Below are positions 23,982 through 35,917 of a stretch of DNA of 64,000 nt, piece after piece. Each line of letters begins with the position of its first letter. Within the stretch, counting starts at the first letter, position 1. This stretch comes from Hyparrhenia diplandra. Lineage: Eukaryota; Streptophyta; Magnoliopsida; Poales; Poaceae. Below the pieces are notes generated by a model that did not search any database, was not told the origin of the DNA, and saw only the letters and a program-made list of their open reading frames with translations. The DNA lies in NCBI GenBank assembly GCA_015847255.1, contig JADLZK010011559.1:93600-157599 (forward strand), written 5' to 3'. The position numbers were made by a program, and so were the translations under genes.

Positions 23982-26900
23982 ATGGCGGGCGGCGAGGGCT
24001 CGGCCGCGGTCTCGGAGCAGGGGGAGTTGCGGTCGCTGGCGCTCACGCCGACGTGGTCCGTCGCCACCGTGCTCACCCTCCTCGTCGCGGGCTCGCTCCT
24101 CATCGAGCGCTCCGTCCACCGCCTCAGCAATGTGAGTGAATGCCAATCAGCACCAACATGCACTCTCTCACTTCTCTCTCATCATTACCTGCTTATTGTG
24201 CTCTGTATGAGTACTTTTCTTTTGTCCATGTCCATGGCGTGTCTGATTTGTTGGGTTTGGAAGCAAACATGCACTCTCTGCTTCTCTGCCTTGTCTCTCA
24301 TGATTACCTTACCTGCTTATCATGCTTTGTACGATTGCTTTTCTTTTGTAGTACATGTTCATTTTTAACTCGGATTTGAAAACAACGGTTGGTTTGTGAT
24401 TTAAGAGTTGCTTTCAGTTATCGTATGATCAGTTGTTGCTTTATTAGGATCCTGTTTGGAGAAATTGTTTGCTTTAAATCATGAAATCTTTGCTCTATTC
24501 AAACTCCATCTGTTGTTACCTTTCTCATTGATTTCGTTAGGTGTCACCCTATCAGTATCATCAGTTTTTCCCCCACAACCAACTATTGATAGTCCTGTAC
24601 TTTTCAGTGGCTGAAGAAAACTCACCGGAATCCACTTTACAAAGCAATGGAGAAGATGAAAGAAGGTAGGCATGGATATAAACGTTCTTTGCTGTGTTTT
24701 TCATTTTTGATAGCTTGTTTTGTTGGGCTGTCGCGAAAGTAGCATGAACAGAAGAAGGCTCAGCTACCTCTTTGCTGCAGAAATGATGCTGCTTGGATTC
24801 ATATCTCTGCTTCTGGCTGCGACGTCAAGAATCATCTCAGGGATCTGCATCGATTCCAAGTACTACAACAGCAGATTCTCTCCATGCACCAAAGAAGAGG
24901 TTGAGGATTCGATAAATGCAGAGCATGTCATTGCTCATGCACGCAAGCACCTACTGGAGGTCATTCTGCACCATTCAATAAGGAGAAATCTAAAAAACTA
25001 GTTACCATAGCCATCAAGGCTGCCGTGAGGTGTGTAAATAAATGTATAAATGTTTTAATTTGCAGTGCTGTCTCAGAGAATTAAAGCATAGCCAATCATC
25101 CTACAAAATGTATCTGTTTTGTATTAATTTTGCAGTTTTTCTTTTTTTTGGTATCCTTATAAAGTTCGTTTGATGTGCAGGGATATGAGTCATTTGTTTC
25201 ACATGAAGGTTTGGAGCAGCTGCACCGGTTTATATTTGTAATGGCTGTAACTCATGTGACATATAGCTGCTTGACGATGTTACTAGCAATACTCAAGGTT
25301 TTAACCCTTTGTCACAATAATAGTTTTATTTCTAATCTTTTTAAAATTTTGGAGTTCCATTTTGAGCATAAATTTGCCCTCTCAGTTTTGAACAAAGGCT
25401 TTAACACCAAATTTTTTTAGAAAATATATTCTACTGTTTTATATGGAAAACTGACTTTTCTGAAGCTTGTATGTCTTATATATCAAACTGTGTGTCAGTC
25501 TATTGATTACAAATTTTAGGATCCGTGATGAAACATTAGCATTTTGAATACGCTATGCACATGAACAAACGAAACACTTATTTGCATTTTGTTGGTTCTC
25601 TTCTCAGATTGGTAGTCACACATATATATTATGATTGACATTCATTGATCCTAATCTTTTCATGCTGTTAGATCCATAAATGGAGAAAATGGGAGGATGA
25701 AGCATTCAGGGATAATCATGAATCATTTTTTCGTAAGTATATCCTTTTGACCCTTCAGAATAAACAACAGAACTTAAATTGGAAATTCATTTGATGTAAC
25801 GATGTGAAACAGAAGTGAAAGGCTTTTTGAGAATAAGGCATTTGTTAAAATAGTAGTACAGAATAAGGAATCAATAATCAATTTGTACTGTTCTTGTCTG
25901 AAACTTTGAATAACACATTCTGGGGCAATGTGTGCATTAAAAACATTGTTCAGTGAGACTGTAGTATATTTTTTTTAATTGTTACTTTAAAAGTTCATAT
26001 TAATGACTCTTGCAGGCAGACTGATATCTTTTCTTGAAAACTAGACCTGCAATAATTTTCATCTTGTTTTCCTAAGAGAAGTATTTTCATAACCTATGGG
26101 TGCATCTGATTCAACAAAGCTTCTATTCCCTTCTGTAGTTGGAGCATTTTCTGATCATTGGTAATACTGATTATTCATCAAATTCAGTCTGATTATTCCT
26201 CTTCTAATTTGCATTTGACAGAAATCGCATATGAGTCAGCAACTAGAAGGCAACCAGCACTTACCAAATCCTATTCATTCTGCTCTTGGAGCCAAAATAA
26301 TGTGGTCATGTGGCTTGTACGTTGAGGCAAATAAACTTTATAGCTCATCCGAGGCACAATGTTCTGCTTCCATGCTTAGGGTCAAGAAATATTACTATTA
26401 TTATTTCCCTGTTGTAGTCGCACTTAGTATTTTGATTATGCTGCCATGCAGGTTTGCTTCATTGCGCAATTTGGTCAATCTGTTGTTCGAGCAGACTACC
26501 TTATCCTTCGCAGGGGTTTTATAATGGTATGCCAGTTCCTTTCTATTCAATTCTGAGTAGAACTATCCTATACTTGGCCTCAATGTGTTTATTCATATAT
26601 GGTGTTGGTTTATTGAGTGTTTATAACCCCTATAGTTCCATCAATCAGTCATGTACTCATGTTTGACTTACTGGTGATTGCAGACCCACAATCTTCCGCA
26701 AACATATGATTTCCACAATTACATGATACGCTCAATGGAAGAGGAGTTTGAGAAGATTGTTGGAGTGAGGTTAGTGTAATATATGTTGAGGCCTGTGTTA
26801 GTGTCTGTGCATGGCTGCAATGCATTTTTCATATTGGAGAAATATGATCAGCTAATAACCTACTCCTTTTATGCAGTGGACTGTTGTGGGGCTTCGTTGT

Positions 26901-28468
26901 TGCTTTTATGTTATTTAACGTAGATGGTAAACTTCTAACCACTTTCCTTCCTTTGAGATATTCTTGTTTCCTCACTGTCCAGTGTTCATAAATGGTGATT
27001 TTATTTTAGGATCCAACCTGTACTTTTGGATAGCAATTCTTCCAGTAACTGTAAGTTTTAGCCTGCTTCTCCAACATTCTGCAGCCTAGATTTCGCTGAA
27101 AAATTTTGGCCTTAACTGGGATGTGAATGTTGTGTAGCTTGTTCTTCTAGTGGGTGCAAAGCTGCAGCATGTCATTGCAACTTTAACAGCAGAGGGTGCA
27201 AAGATGAGCACCTATGGGCCAAGGATACAGCCAAGGGATGATCTCTTTTGGTTCAAGAAACCAGAGTTTCTCCTTCGGTTAATACACTTCGTTCTCTTTC
27301 AGGTACATATATACTGCTAGAGTGCTAGGTAATTTGGGAGCAGTTAAGAGATGATAAGCTTACCCATGCTTCCATTTGATAATTGTGCAGAATGCATTTG
27401 AGTTGGCTTCTTTCTTCTGGTTCTGGGTATCATTTCTGTCCAGTCTTATGTGTTTGAAATAAATTGTGTGCAGATGGTGAGAGCCTGTCTGTTCATTTCA
27501 AAAGTTAACATATATATCATTGACTTTGCTGCAGTGGCAATTTGGTTATGATTCATGCTTCATCAAAAACCACCTTTTGGTATATTGCCGCCTTATACTG
27601 GGGTATGCATTTCAGAACCCCCTGGATTCTACTGATACTTACTGAAATCATGAAAAATAGTATCACATCTATAAATGTTATCTGTATGATGAACTCCACC
27701 AAAACAAATGTCAGGTTTGCTGGACAGTTCCTATGCAGTTACAGTACATTGCCTGTTTATGCGCTGGTTACTCAGGTAACACAAAATTATGCTTAGATGA
27801 TTTTTCTGATGAAATTTTCTACATGCCTATAAGTTTTAGTTTTGAAATGTAATCAGCACGTACAAGAACTATGCATCTTTGCTAAATGATATGCTTGTGC
27901 CCTGCAATAGATGGGATCCAAGTACAAGGCGGCGCTGATCCCGCGGAGGATCAGAGAGACCATACACGGGTTGGGGAAAGGCGACGAGGAAGAAGCGCCG
28001 GCGCCGGCGCGGCGACGACTCGACGACGGCCCGCACGGAGACGAGCACGGTGTGCTCGCTCACGGACGACGACGAGGACGACTTCGACGACCACCACCAC
28101 GGGCCGTTGGACGAGACTCCGAGAGCCGGGGGCCGCCCCCGTTCCTGAAGATCGAGATGCATCGTCAGTTGGACAGCGTGCACGACGGCTCCAGGCCCGG
28201 CACCCCGTGCTTCCACCCCGCGCCCATGCCGACGCCGGGCGGCGGCAGCAGCGGGCACCCCATGCTTCTGCAGCATGCCTCTGTCTCCGCGCCGTCGTCG
28301 CCGTCGTACCGCGGAGGCAACGTGACCAGATCAGCGTCCATGCCCGGGTTCGTCGCGCTGAGGACGGGCTCCGGTACGCCGACGCGCATGAGCCATGAGG
28401 AGCCCCGTGATGCGCGATGCGCTCCCGTGCATGCCATGGATGGCTTGCTAGTGCAGACTGAAGACTGA
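23982..28468 (+). CDS. MLO: MLO-family seven-transmembrane protein (apparently frameshifted)
   Basis: MLO proteins are plant plasma-membrane proteins with seven membrane spans and a calmodulin-binding tail; clades act in powdery-mildew susceptibility, root thigmomorphogenesis or fertilisation. Fifteen exons: 23982-24131, 24608-24665, 24781-25029, 25181-25297, 25672-25732, 26222-26316, 26452-26526, 26684-26769, 26877-26926, 27010-27050, 27138-27302, 27391-27426, 27535-27602, 27715-27775, 27911-28468. Conserved blocks: LTPTWSVATV, FISLLLAATSRIISGICI, GLEQLHRFIFVMAVTHV, WRKWEDEAF, YDFHNYMIRSMEEEF and LPVYALVTQMGS. Exon 3 as written has an in-frame TAG at 24999 after a run of six A; five A would give an open exon and about 622 aa overall. 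In exon 15 a further pair of one-base shifts (27971-27972 and 28136-28140) replaces the calmodulin-binding Trp region and acidic tail. An alternative donor at 24960 (GTCATT) would skip the stop. As written, the protein would end after 142 aa. Confidence 0.85.
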
Positions 28469-28835
28469 TCGAGCTGTGGCTGCTAGTTTAGCACTGGATT
28501 TGGAGGTAGATCATCGTATAGACATATATACACACACAACATATAAAAAAAGATTTGGATGAGAAAATGGCTTTCTTCTCCGATCCGTGATCTGTGTCGC
28601 ACACGAGCACCATCCATGGCGAACGAAGCACCCAAACGAGGAGCAACGGCCCACGCGCTGGCCGCAACCGAACGTGCACGCGCCGCCACTGTCAACCAAC
28701 CATCCAGAACCTACAAATATACACACGGAAGATCCGGAACCATCGCGTTCTCCTCCATTCCCGTCCCGTCGTCCCACCCCAGGCCTCGTTGTTTCCATTC
28801 TCCAGAGCTCCGCCGCGACGCGTGGCGCGGCGCGC

Positions 28836-29117
28836 ATGCGCACGGTGCTGGCGACGTCTCCACCGTCGCCATGCAGGGCGGCGCCGAGGAGGCTGCTGGT
28901 GCTGAGCGTTGCGCAGCCGCAGCCGCAGCCGCAGCCGTCGCCCGTGGCGCTGGTTGTGGTGCCGGCTGCTGCTGCCGGGAAGCGCAAGCCGGAGCACAAC
29001 CAGGTCCGGAGGGCGGTTTCAAAGGCAGTGGCGGCGCCATGCAGGCGCGGGATGAGGGCCGTCGGCACTCCGTGCAAGAAGGGCTGGTACACGCTGCGTC
29101 GCCACCTCCGCTGCTGA
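28836..29117 (+). CDS. Small basic protein, hypothetical (93 aa)
   Basis: Single-exon frame starting MRTVLATSPPSPC. It has a Gln-Pro repeat (QPQPQPQPSP), a hydrophobic Val/Ala stretch, and a basic C-terminus with QVRRAVSKAVAAPC and CKKGWYTLRRHLRC. Small grass proteins with a similar RAV...PC basic pattern exist, from memory, so this may be a real gene. High GC content makes open frames easy here, and overlapping frames on both strands are also open. I do not assign a function. Confidence 0.4.
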   Translation: MRTVLATSPPSPCRAAPRRLLVLSVAQPQPQPQPSPVALVVVPAAAAGKRKPEHNQVRRAVSKAVAAPCRRGMRAVGTPCKKGWYTLRRHLRC

Positions 29118-29742
29118 TATAGGTGTGGACATCGATCGTACCTACATCCATCCATCTTGCTACCCTTCTTCGTTGGTGGGTTTAATTCCACATTGGTAAT
29201 CTATGGTGAACCCAACATGTAAATTGGAATAATAGGGGACCGGATGGATATAGCGAGCTGGGCTGGATTCGCTACGCACTTTCGAATGAATATATATTTT
29301 CACAGAAAATGCTGTATTTTTGTTGGAAATTGGAAATTTTGATCCGACGCCATTAAAGGTGTCACTGTTTTACTCCATAGTTGGCTTCAACACTCGACAT
29401 GATGTTACTCCAGTCACAGCACCAAAATGCTAAATGTATAAGTCTAGGATTCAAATGCAACACAGGGGATTAATAGATGAACTCACATACTTATCATAGA
29501 TTCCAACCTACTTCACTAACGCTGCTGTATCAGCACTAGCACACACATATATATTAGATAAGCTGCCTACACATGCCAATTGGGCCAGGAGAACATGTCA
29601 GATTCAGAGCTATAGAAGCAAGCTGGGTAGCAAGCAAAATGGCAGACCTCTTCACAAGCCAAGAGATCGGGGTAACAAAAGATTAGCCTGCTGCTCAGTT
29701 TCCATGCTGCCAAGAAGGGGGATGCCCAAGGGGAAACAACAG
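29118..29742. other. Convergent intergenic spacer
   Basis: AT-rich spacer between the small ORF and the 3' end of the minus-strand CTL1 gene. It probably contains the CTL1 3' UTR. No gene or repeat was recognised. Confidence 0.4.
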
Positions 29743-32700
29743 TCAAGGCCCTTGAGTTAGTCTCTGCAGTTCGCCCTGTTCATCCAGAGTTTCCATCAGA
29801 GCAGGGGGCGCATACTGCGCATTCCCCTGGTGCTCTTCGGCGTCCTGGCAGAATGAGAGGATTATGGTGTCGATCGACATCTCAACCACTGCAAAGAAAA
29901 GCTTCGCGACTATGTAGCCGAGGGCCCATGTTACCTGCAGCAATGTGATCAGCATATCGTCACAAGGCAATTTAGATTCAGGTCTCAGCAAATGGAAATG
30001 AAATCTGACGATCTGACAAGTTCAGTGGACAAATCAGGATTCAGTTGGCTCACCAGGACAGGGATAACTGGAGATGATATCTTGTTGTGTGCAGACTTGT
30101 ACTTGTGGGTGTCTAACATCAGAAAGGCGAAGAGCGCACAGAATAGGCTCACACACAGTTTTCCCAGGAAGAGGATAACATCCCCAATGACGTTGACTTT
30201 TCCAATGCGCAATATGTTCTTCATTATCAATCCAGTTGCGAGCACCGAAGCTTTGAAGAAGCCTTTCCCAGTGATGGCAATCTGCATCAGCAAAACAAGG
30301 TCATAAGAACTTTCTGTTTAACTAAAGAGCCATGTAACATGGATGAGATACACTTCACGCGTTCTCAGGTAAAAATCGCTTTGAGGTGCAAGAATCTCAA
30401 GACTGAATAGGACTGTCATTCAGAACTATTAGGATGGGAAGAACTTGGTGTGTAACAAGTCTTCATACTGACCATAATGTAGGCGTTTCGATTTACTGAC
30501 TTGAGAGTCCAGTCTATGCAACCCAGGCAGCATTCAGAAGAGGAAGCCGTCGCTTTTCCAAAGCAGCTTTCTCGAGCAGAATCAACTAGCTTCAACTTGC
30601 GACGGAGGCATTCTAGTATAAATCGCACCCACTCAACAACAGACACAACAAGTGAACCCAGAGCAACAGATCCAAGGTTGTAGCGCATCAGTCGCTTCAG
30701 TGAAGAGACTACAGTGAGAAATGGTATATCATGCTGCATTGAAATTGCTTGAACTGTCAGCACAGGAGAATATACACAGACTAAGCTAAAACGGAGAATT
30801 TTTTATGTGAAACAATTCAGTAAGCGCTTACTGATATTTCACCACGCGCCCAGTAATAAGAAGCAACAGATCCCGCAACCACAGTTGAAGAGCATGCGAG
30901 AATGAATTGAGTCGCCCAGTAGCAGCCAAATAAGTGGAATAGAATGGCAATGCTGATATGAGGGGTGTAATGGATGTTGTACCCACAACAGTTGTCACAA
31001 TTTACTTTTCCCAGCTTCAGATCGTATGAACAGCAATCAGTATTGCAATCATTTCGGACAACTTGACCAGAACTGAAGAGATGGAGTGTAGCAGAAAACC
31101 AGAACATATAAAAGATCGAGAGGATCAGGAATGGCAAAATTGGAAAAGCTATCAGTGCCTGAACTTCACCAATGACCTTTGCAGCAACCTGAAACAATGT
31201 ATATGGTTAGTGTTTAGGAGCTACAGCTATCACATTCAAAGCAGAGGTGTTTATTATGCCCCTATGCCATACTTGTCATGTATCCAACTAGTTGCTTACC
31301 TTTAAGACAGGTGTTGCTATCAGTATGCGGCGGACAATAGCTATTGAGCACAGGAAAGCAATGATCATTACTGCTGTCATTAGGATTGTAACAGTATGAA
31401 GGTGGCTTATTTCCTGGTAAGAAGATGGGAGCATCAGATTTCAAGCAGAAGCAGCAATGTCTTGCAACAGATTGATGATCCAGTTGAAGTACTTACCCGC
31501 CCACTTATGTGAACATATGGATCACTTTCACCAATGACAACAGTTAAGGGGTCATTGCCTATCCAGCCAGCTGAATGTTTAATGCAGCAGTTACAGGAAG
31601 TGAACCATGAATCAGATATATATGCACAATCCATAGCTTGAAGAATTCTTTGTAACTAGGAAGTGGAATAGTAAATCATACCTTTGATGTAAAAGAACAT
31701 TGTTACAGATATAACAAGGGCATTGAAGAGGACTACTGTGATCCATGTCATGGCAGCAACGAAATAACGAATCATAAGTAGCCAGATCACTGACAGGAAA
31801 ACTGGGAGAATTCCACCACAAACGATGAACACAGGCCAGGACTTCCCAATGTCTGCAATATATCTCTGCAGTAGAAGACAAACCAATTGAAGTATGTAAC
31901 ATGCTATATACATTAGGCAGCATCAGCATTTTCTTTAAATGCAACAGAATAGTTATCAATCTTGAGCAGGAATTTGACATGTGGAGTTTAAAGCAAATTC
32001 AGGATAAACCATTTGTCACTTGATGTCAATACAAAACAGCGACTTTTTGTGAAGAAAGAAATGACTAGGTGGGAAACAAAATTATGCCAAGAAGTATACG
32101 GACCTTTAATACAGCAGATCTAGAATCGATGGCCTTGTGCACTGTTTTATCGATGAGGATATTTTCATCAATGCTGACACCACCCATATCACGCCAGTGC
32201 TTCAAAGAGACATTGGATGACCGTGCAATAAATTGGCAGCTCCAATAGACTGAAGGGGAAGAAAATTGAATTAATTATCTCACAGTATGAATTTACTGAA
32301 TAAATAAGTCAAGTTCACGCGCCATACTATCTAGTCCTTGTTGTTTTAAAAGGACAGACTAAATGACAGCAGAACTAATATTACCATTTACGGTCGGAAA
32401 TATGATAGGGTAGCATGGACCCTGGAGCTGAAGTGAGCTATTCCTCATGTCTGTCGAGAGAAACTCGAAATAGTCATAGTCCCTATTGATCCAGTCATCA
32501 ACAGAGAGTTTGATGTCCCCTTCTGGATAATCACAAATAAAGTTCAATCCATCTACAGCTGGATTTGGGCACTCCATCAGGCAGATGGCTTTGGCATCAG
32601 CCAGGTTAACCTTGCTGTCCTTGAGTCCACTTTGGTAGACTTGGTTTGGATTCATCCAATATCTAACATCCAGCTCCTGCAAATTTGGGTTGCCATGCTT

Positions 32701-33985
32701 GTCGCCACAAATGTTGCCTTTGTAGTCCAGTTCATAAGTCAGCCTGCGTGATGGTAGCACAGGATGTTATCTTTTGTTAAACTGACGTAGATGCAGAGAT
32801 TAACAATATTGAAAAATCTTTCGTTAGGGTCAGTCAATCTGTTTGATAGGGCTTGGAGCTGCTTTCAGCTAAATATGATAAAATCTTAACCGACCGAGGG
32901 AGTGAAAGCTCCAGAAACCAATCAGATATCATCGACAGTTGGTTGCATAGACAAAGACAGGTCAAACAACTAGAAAATAGCATCAGCATCCGGACCTAAA
33001 ACACAACTGCTGCATTAAAAAAAATGGTGGTAAAACGGTGACAGCATTACAGATTGCATGAATACTCAAGAAAATCCACAGCACCAGATTTCATCCCTGA
33101 AAAGAGATTAATTTATCAGGACGAGCTTTCATTCACCAGCTTTCTGCCTATGAGAGAATATATGGCCACTTTCACCTACTTTCTGCCTTTGAGAGAGAGC
33201 ACAAACTTTTTAGCTGTATCCCGTATTGCTGCGTTTTAGGTAGGGGATACAATTCTTTGGGCCACAAACTTTTTAGCAGTAAAAGCTCCTTTTATTTGTT
33301 TGGCCTCTGCAAAGGTAAAGATGCCTCATTCTTTACGGAACCGGTTAGACTAATGGAGCAAGACAAAGATTCGCTACACGCTACAGATAGCACACTAGTA
33401 GCTGAGTGGTACACGTTCTATCCCAAAGCAAGCAAGATCTGCTACTAAAAAACTTAAGCATTCCGTGTTTCTTCACCCAATGGTGTTATTCGGGACCAAT
33501 TATTTTGTGTGTAATGGATGAGGGGGGAGAAGTAGTAATCTTGAGCCTCCCACCCACACTCGAAAAGCAGCGTTCTTGAAAAATGTGTCTCTCAATCAAT
33601 CAATTTTCAGAGAGACGAGAGCAGCAGAAATTGCAGAGAAATCGAGGTGGTCAAAAGACGCCGACGCCGCGGCATCTCACAGCCACCCACGAGCACCCCA
33701 GGCTCAGCTAGGAAGAAGAGCGAGCGCAGCGCAGATCCTAAGAGAGAGGGAGGGGAAGAGGGGGTGCGAATCTGCCTGACCTGAGTGGGTTGCCCTGGTT
33801 GAATCCGAAGCTGGAGTTGACAATCATGGCGACCCAGAAGGCGACGAAGAGCACGAGGAAGGCGATGTCGCGGCACCTGCGGTCGTGGCGTATAATGCCG
33901 CCGGTGGCGCCGCCTCCCAGCTGCTCTTCGCCCCCGCCGGCCGCTGACGGGTACCGGCCGATGATCGCGCCGAGGGCCCTCCCAT
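29743..33985 (-). CDS. CTL1: Choline-transporter-like protein, CTL1/CHER1 type
   Basis: CTL (SLC44-like) membrane proteins move choline or affect its trafficking; Arabidopsis CHER1/CTL1 shapes sieve pores and plasmodesmata. Ten exons on the minus strand: 33985-33781, 32743-32385, 32249-32104, 31865-31682, 31570-31497, 31413-31300, 31188-30832, 30733-30473, 30281-30054, 29934-29743. Features: a first span FLVLFVAFWVAMIVNS; a Cys-rich extracellular loop with YKGNICGDKHGNP and NPAVDGLNFICDYPEGD; many spans; a second Cys cluster CNTDCCSYDLKLGKVNCDNC; and the family block DTHKYKSAHNKISSP. All introns are GT-AG. The sum is 2120 nt, one short of whole codons: the ATG at 33985 is out of frame with the conserved GAIIGRYP segment, and one extra base in the C-run near 33974-33979 would give 706 aa. 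Whether this is real or a base error is open. Confidence 0.9.
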
Positions 33986-35912
33986 TCCGCCGCCGCCGCC
34001 CGCGGCGCCTCCTCCTCCTCCTCCTCTAGCCTAGATGCGTGCGCTCGCTCCTTGCTTGGTTGCTCGACTCGAGTCGATTTGGATTTGGCCTTTCGGCGCC
34101 GTGGTTTTGGCGTGAGCGAGCTGGGAAGCGAGTGAGTGATCTGAGCGTGGTGGGGACTGGGAGTGGAGAGTGGAGGGGGAGCGGAGGCAGTGAGCAGCAG
34201 CACCAGCAGGCAGGATGCAGGTTCGCAGGGAGAGTGATGTGAGGAGAGAGGTTTTTGGCTTTTTCTTGCTGCGCCTTCACTGTCCTGTGTCTGAAAAGGA
34301 GGGAGGTCCGCCACTTTCTGGTCGGCTGCTCTCTCTCCTCTCATCTGCAACAGTGCAAGGACTGGTGCTGCTGCTGCAGAGAGGAAAAACGCAGAGCGCG
34401 AGTCACATGCCCAGCACCAACCGCATGGTACGGTAGTAGTATAGAGTGGATCGTGTACCCCACGCATTCGTGATTCACCGCGGTCAATGGGTTCCGTCCG
34501 TGTTCCTGCCTGCCGGGTGATTTGGGTGAAGGTGAACGGAGTACCGCATACGGACTAGTCCTTGGTTTGGCACGGCTCCACGAGCGAAACCGAGGCTTCG
34601 CTCCTATCGGTGGGCTAGAACCATTTTAATAAATGATTTGCCAAAACAGGTCTTTTTATAATGAGGTGAAACCATGAGAAACCACTATTTTTGTCTCATT
34701 CTCATTCGTAAAATTTTTCCTTTATTTTAATGGAGACGCACGCTTTTAGGTGCTTCATACGTGAAGTCATTTTATTTTATCGTGAGGAGACGAGCCATTA
34801 ATTTTACATCGTTTGGCCTTAATTTTGCCTCGTTTGGCCAAAACGGCTCCTAAAGCCATCGAAGAAGTCCTACCAAACATGTAATCAAATCAGTCCGTAA
34901 GGCTAAATATAAAAAATAAAAATACTCTACCAATTATATTCTCCTACTTGGCATCACTAGTCTTGGCCTTCCATTGTTGTCAATTAATTTTCTTTCTTTT
35001 TGTTAAAAAAGGGTCCATTTGGCCATCAACAACTCCCTTTGCTACAAAATATGCATTGTTGTGGTGTTTATGTTGGTCAATTTTTTTTTAGTTTCAGTAA
35101 AATATTAATAATGTATCTCAAAATAAAGTATATATAACAAAAATAAATGTAATAATATATGAAATGATACTAATTATGTATTATAATATTATTTGTTTTA
35201 GTAAGAAAAAAAGTTAAGAAAAATTAGTTTTGGGAATGAAAGCAAGAATAATAATTTTGGGCGGATGAAACCAATTACCCTCCCATTTGTAAAACTAGGT
35301 TTTTTAACATATCAATTTATTTTTTAATGATTTTGTGTGTTGGGTATATTATCAGACCTTTTAATAGACTATGATCTATGATGTTAAATCAGGCGGAAAC
35401 TATTCTTTAAATACCTTTTTTTGGAAAAAAAAATTGTGCAATTAAAAACCCTAAAATTTGGTTAATCTTAAAAATGTCTTTGGTTTGTAGTTTTAGCTTA
35501 TTTTGGTAATGTAGTAAACAAACCCTTAGTATGAACATACGTGTCGCTTGATTCTATCTAAAACTGTATTGGTTCGAAAAACATAAATGTTGTTGAGGTG
35601 TGAATGACATGATTAGGTATCACTCAACAAACACCAGCAACACAAAAAGATTTAAATAAGCAACAAAAATTATAGATAAAGAGAGTATCTACTACTAACA
35701 ACAGTTCATGATATTTAGTCTTACGTGTAGTTTGGTTGGTCAATGTCGACTAATTATAATAGATGATAAGAGCATATGGCGGACAATAAACACAAAAAAG
35801 AGTTCAGAGAACGTTCAATAATTTCAATCTAAGTACCACAAGACGGAGCATGGTTTATTTTAGGAAAAATATGAAATTGCTCATAAATTTTCTATGGGTT
35901 TAAAAAAAAATA
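33986..35912. other. Promoter side of CTL1 and AT-rich spacer
   Basis: The first 500 bp is the GC-rich upstream region of CTL1 on the minus strand. From about 34900 to 35900 the DNA is very AT-rich, with no gene recognised. A MITE-like segment lies at 34556-34885. Confidence 0.4.
34556..34885. mobile_element. Degenerate hAT-type MITE-like segment
   Basis: The left end 'ttggtttggcacggctccacgag' and the right end 'ggctcctaaag...gtcctaccaaaca' form an imperfect inverted repeat, of the TGTTTGGTAGGGCTCC type seen in grass hAT MITEs (recall). There is no coding capacity, and I did not find a clear 8-bp target duplication. Confidence 0.35.
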
Positions 35913-35917
35913 CTTAG

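Noticed and set aside
25060..25172. Extra MLO exon candidate with a CCLRELKHSQSS reading
   Set aside because: It has an acceptor-like TGCAG but runs into a stop, and exons 3 and 4 already join in phase without it; treated as intron.
28511..29191. Minus-strand 226-aa open frame opposite the small basic ORF
   Set aside because: Low-complexity Arg/Gly/Cys composition from GC-rich DNA, no domain, and it runs antisense to a more plausible frame.
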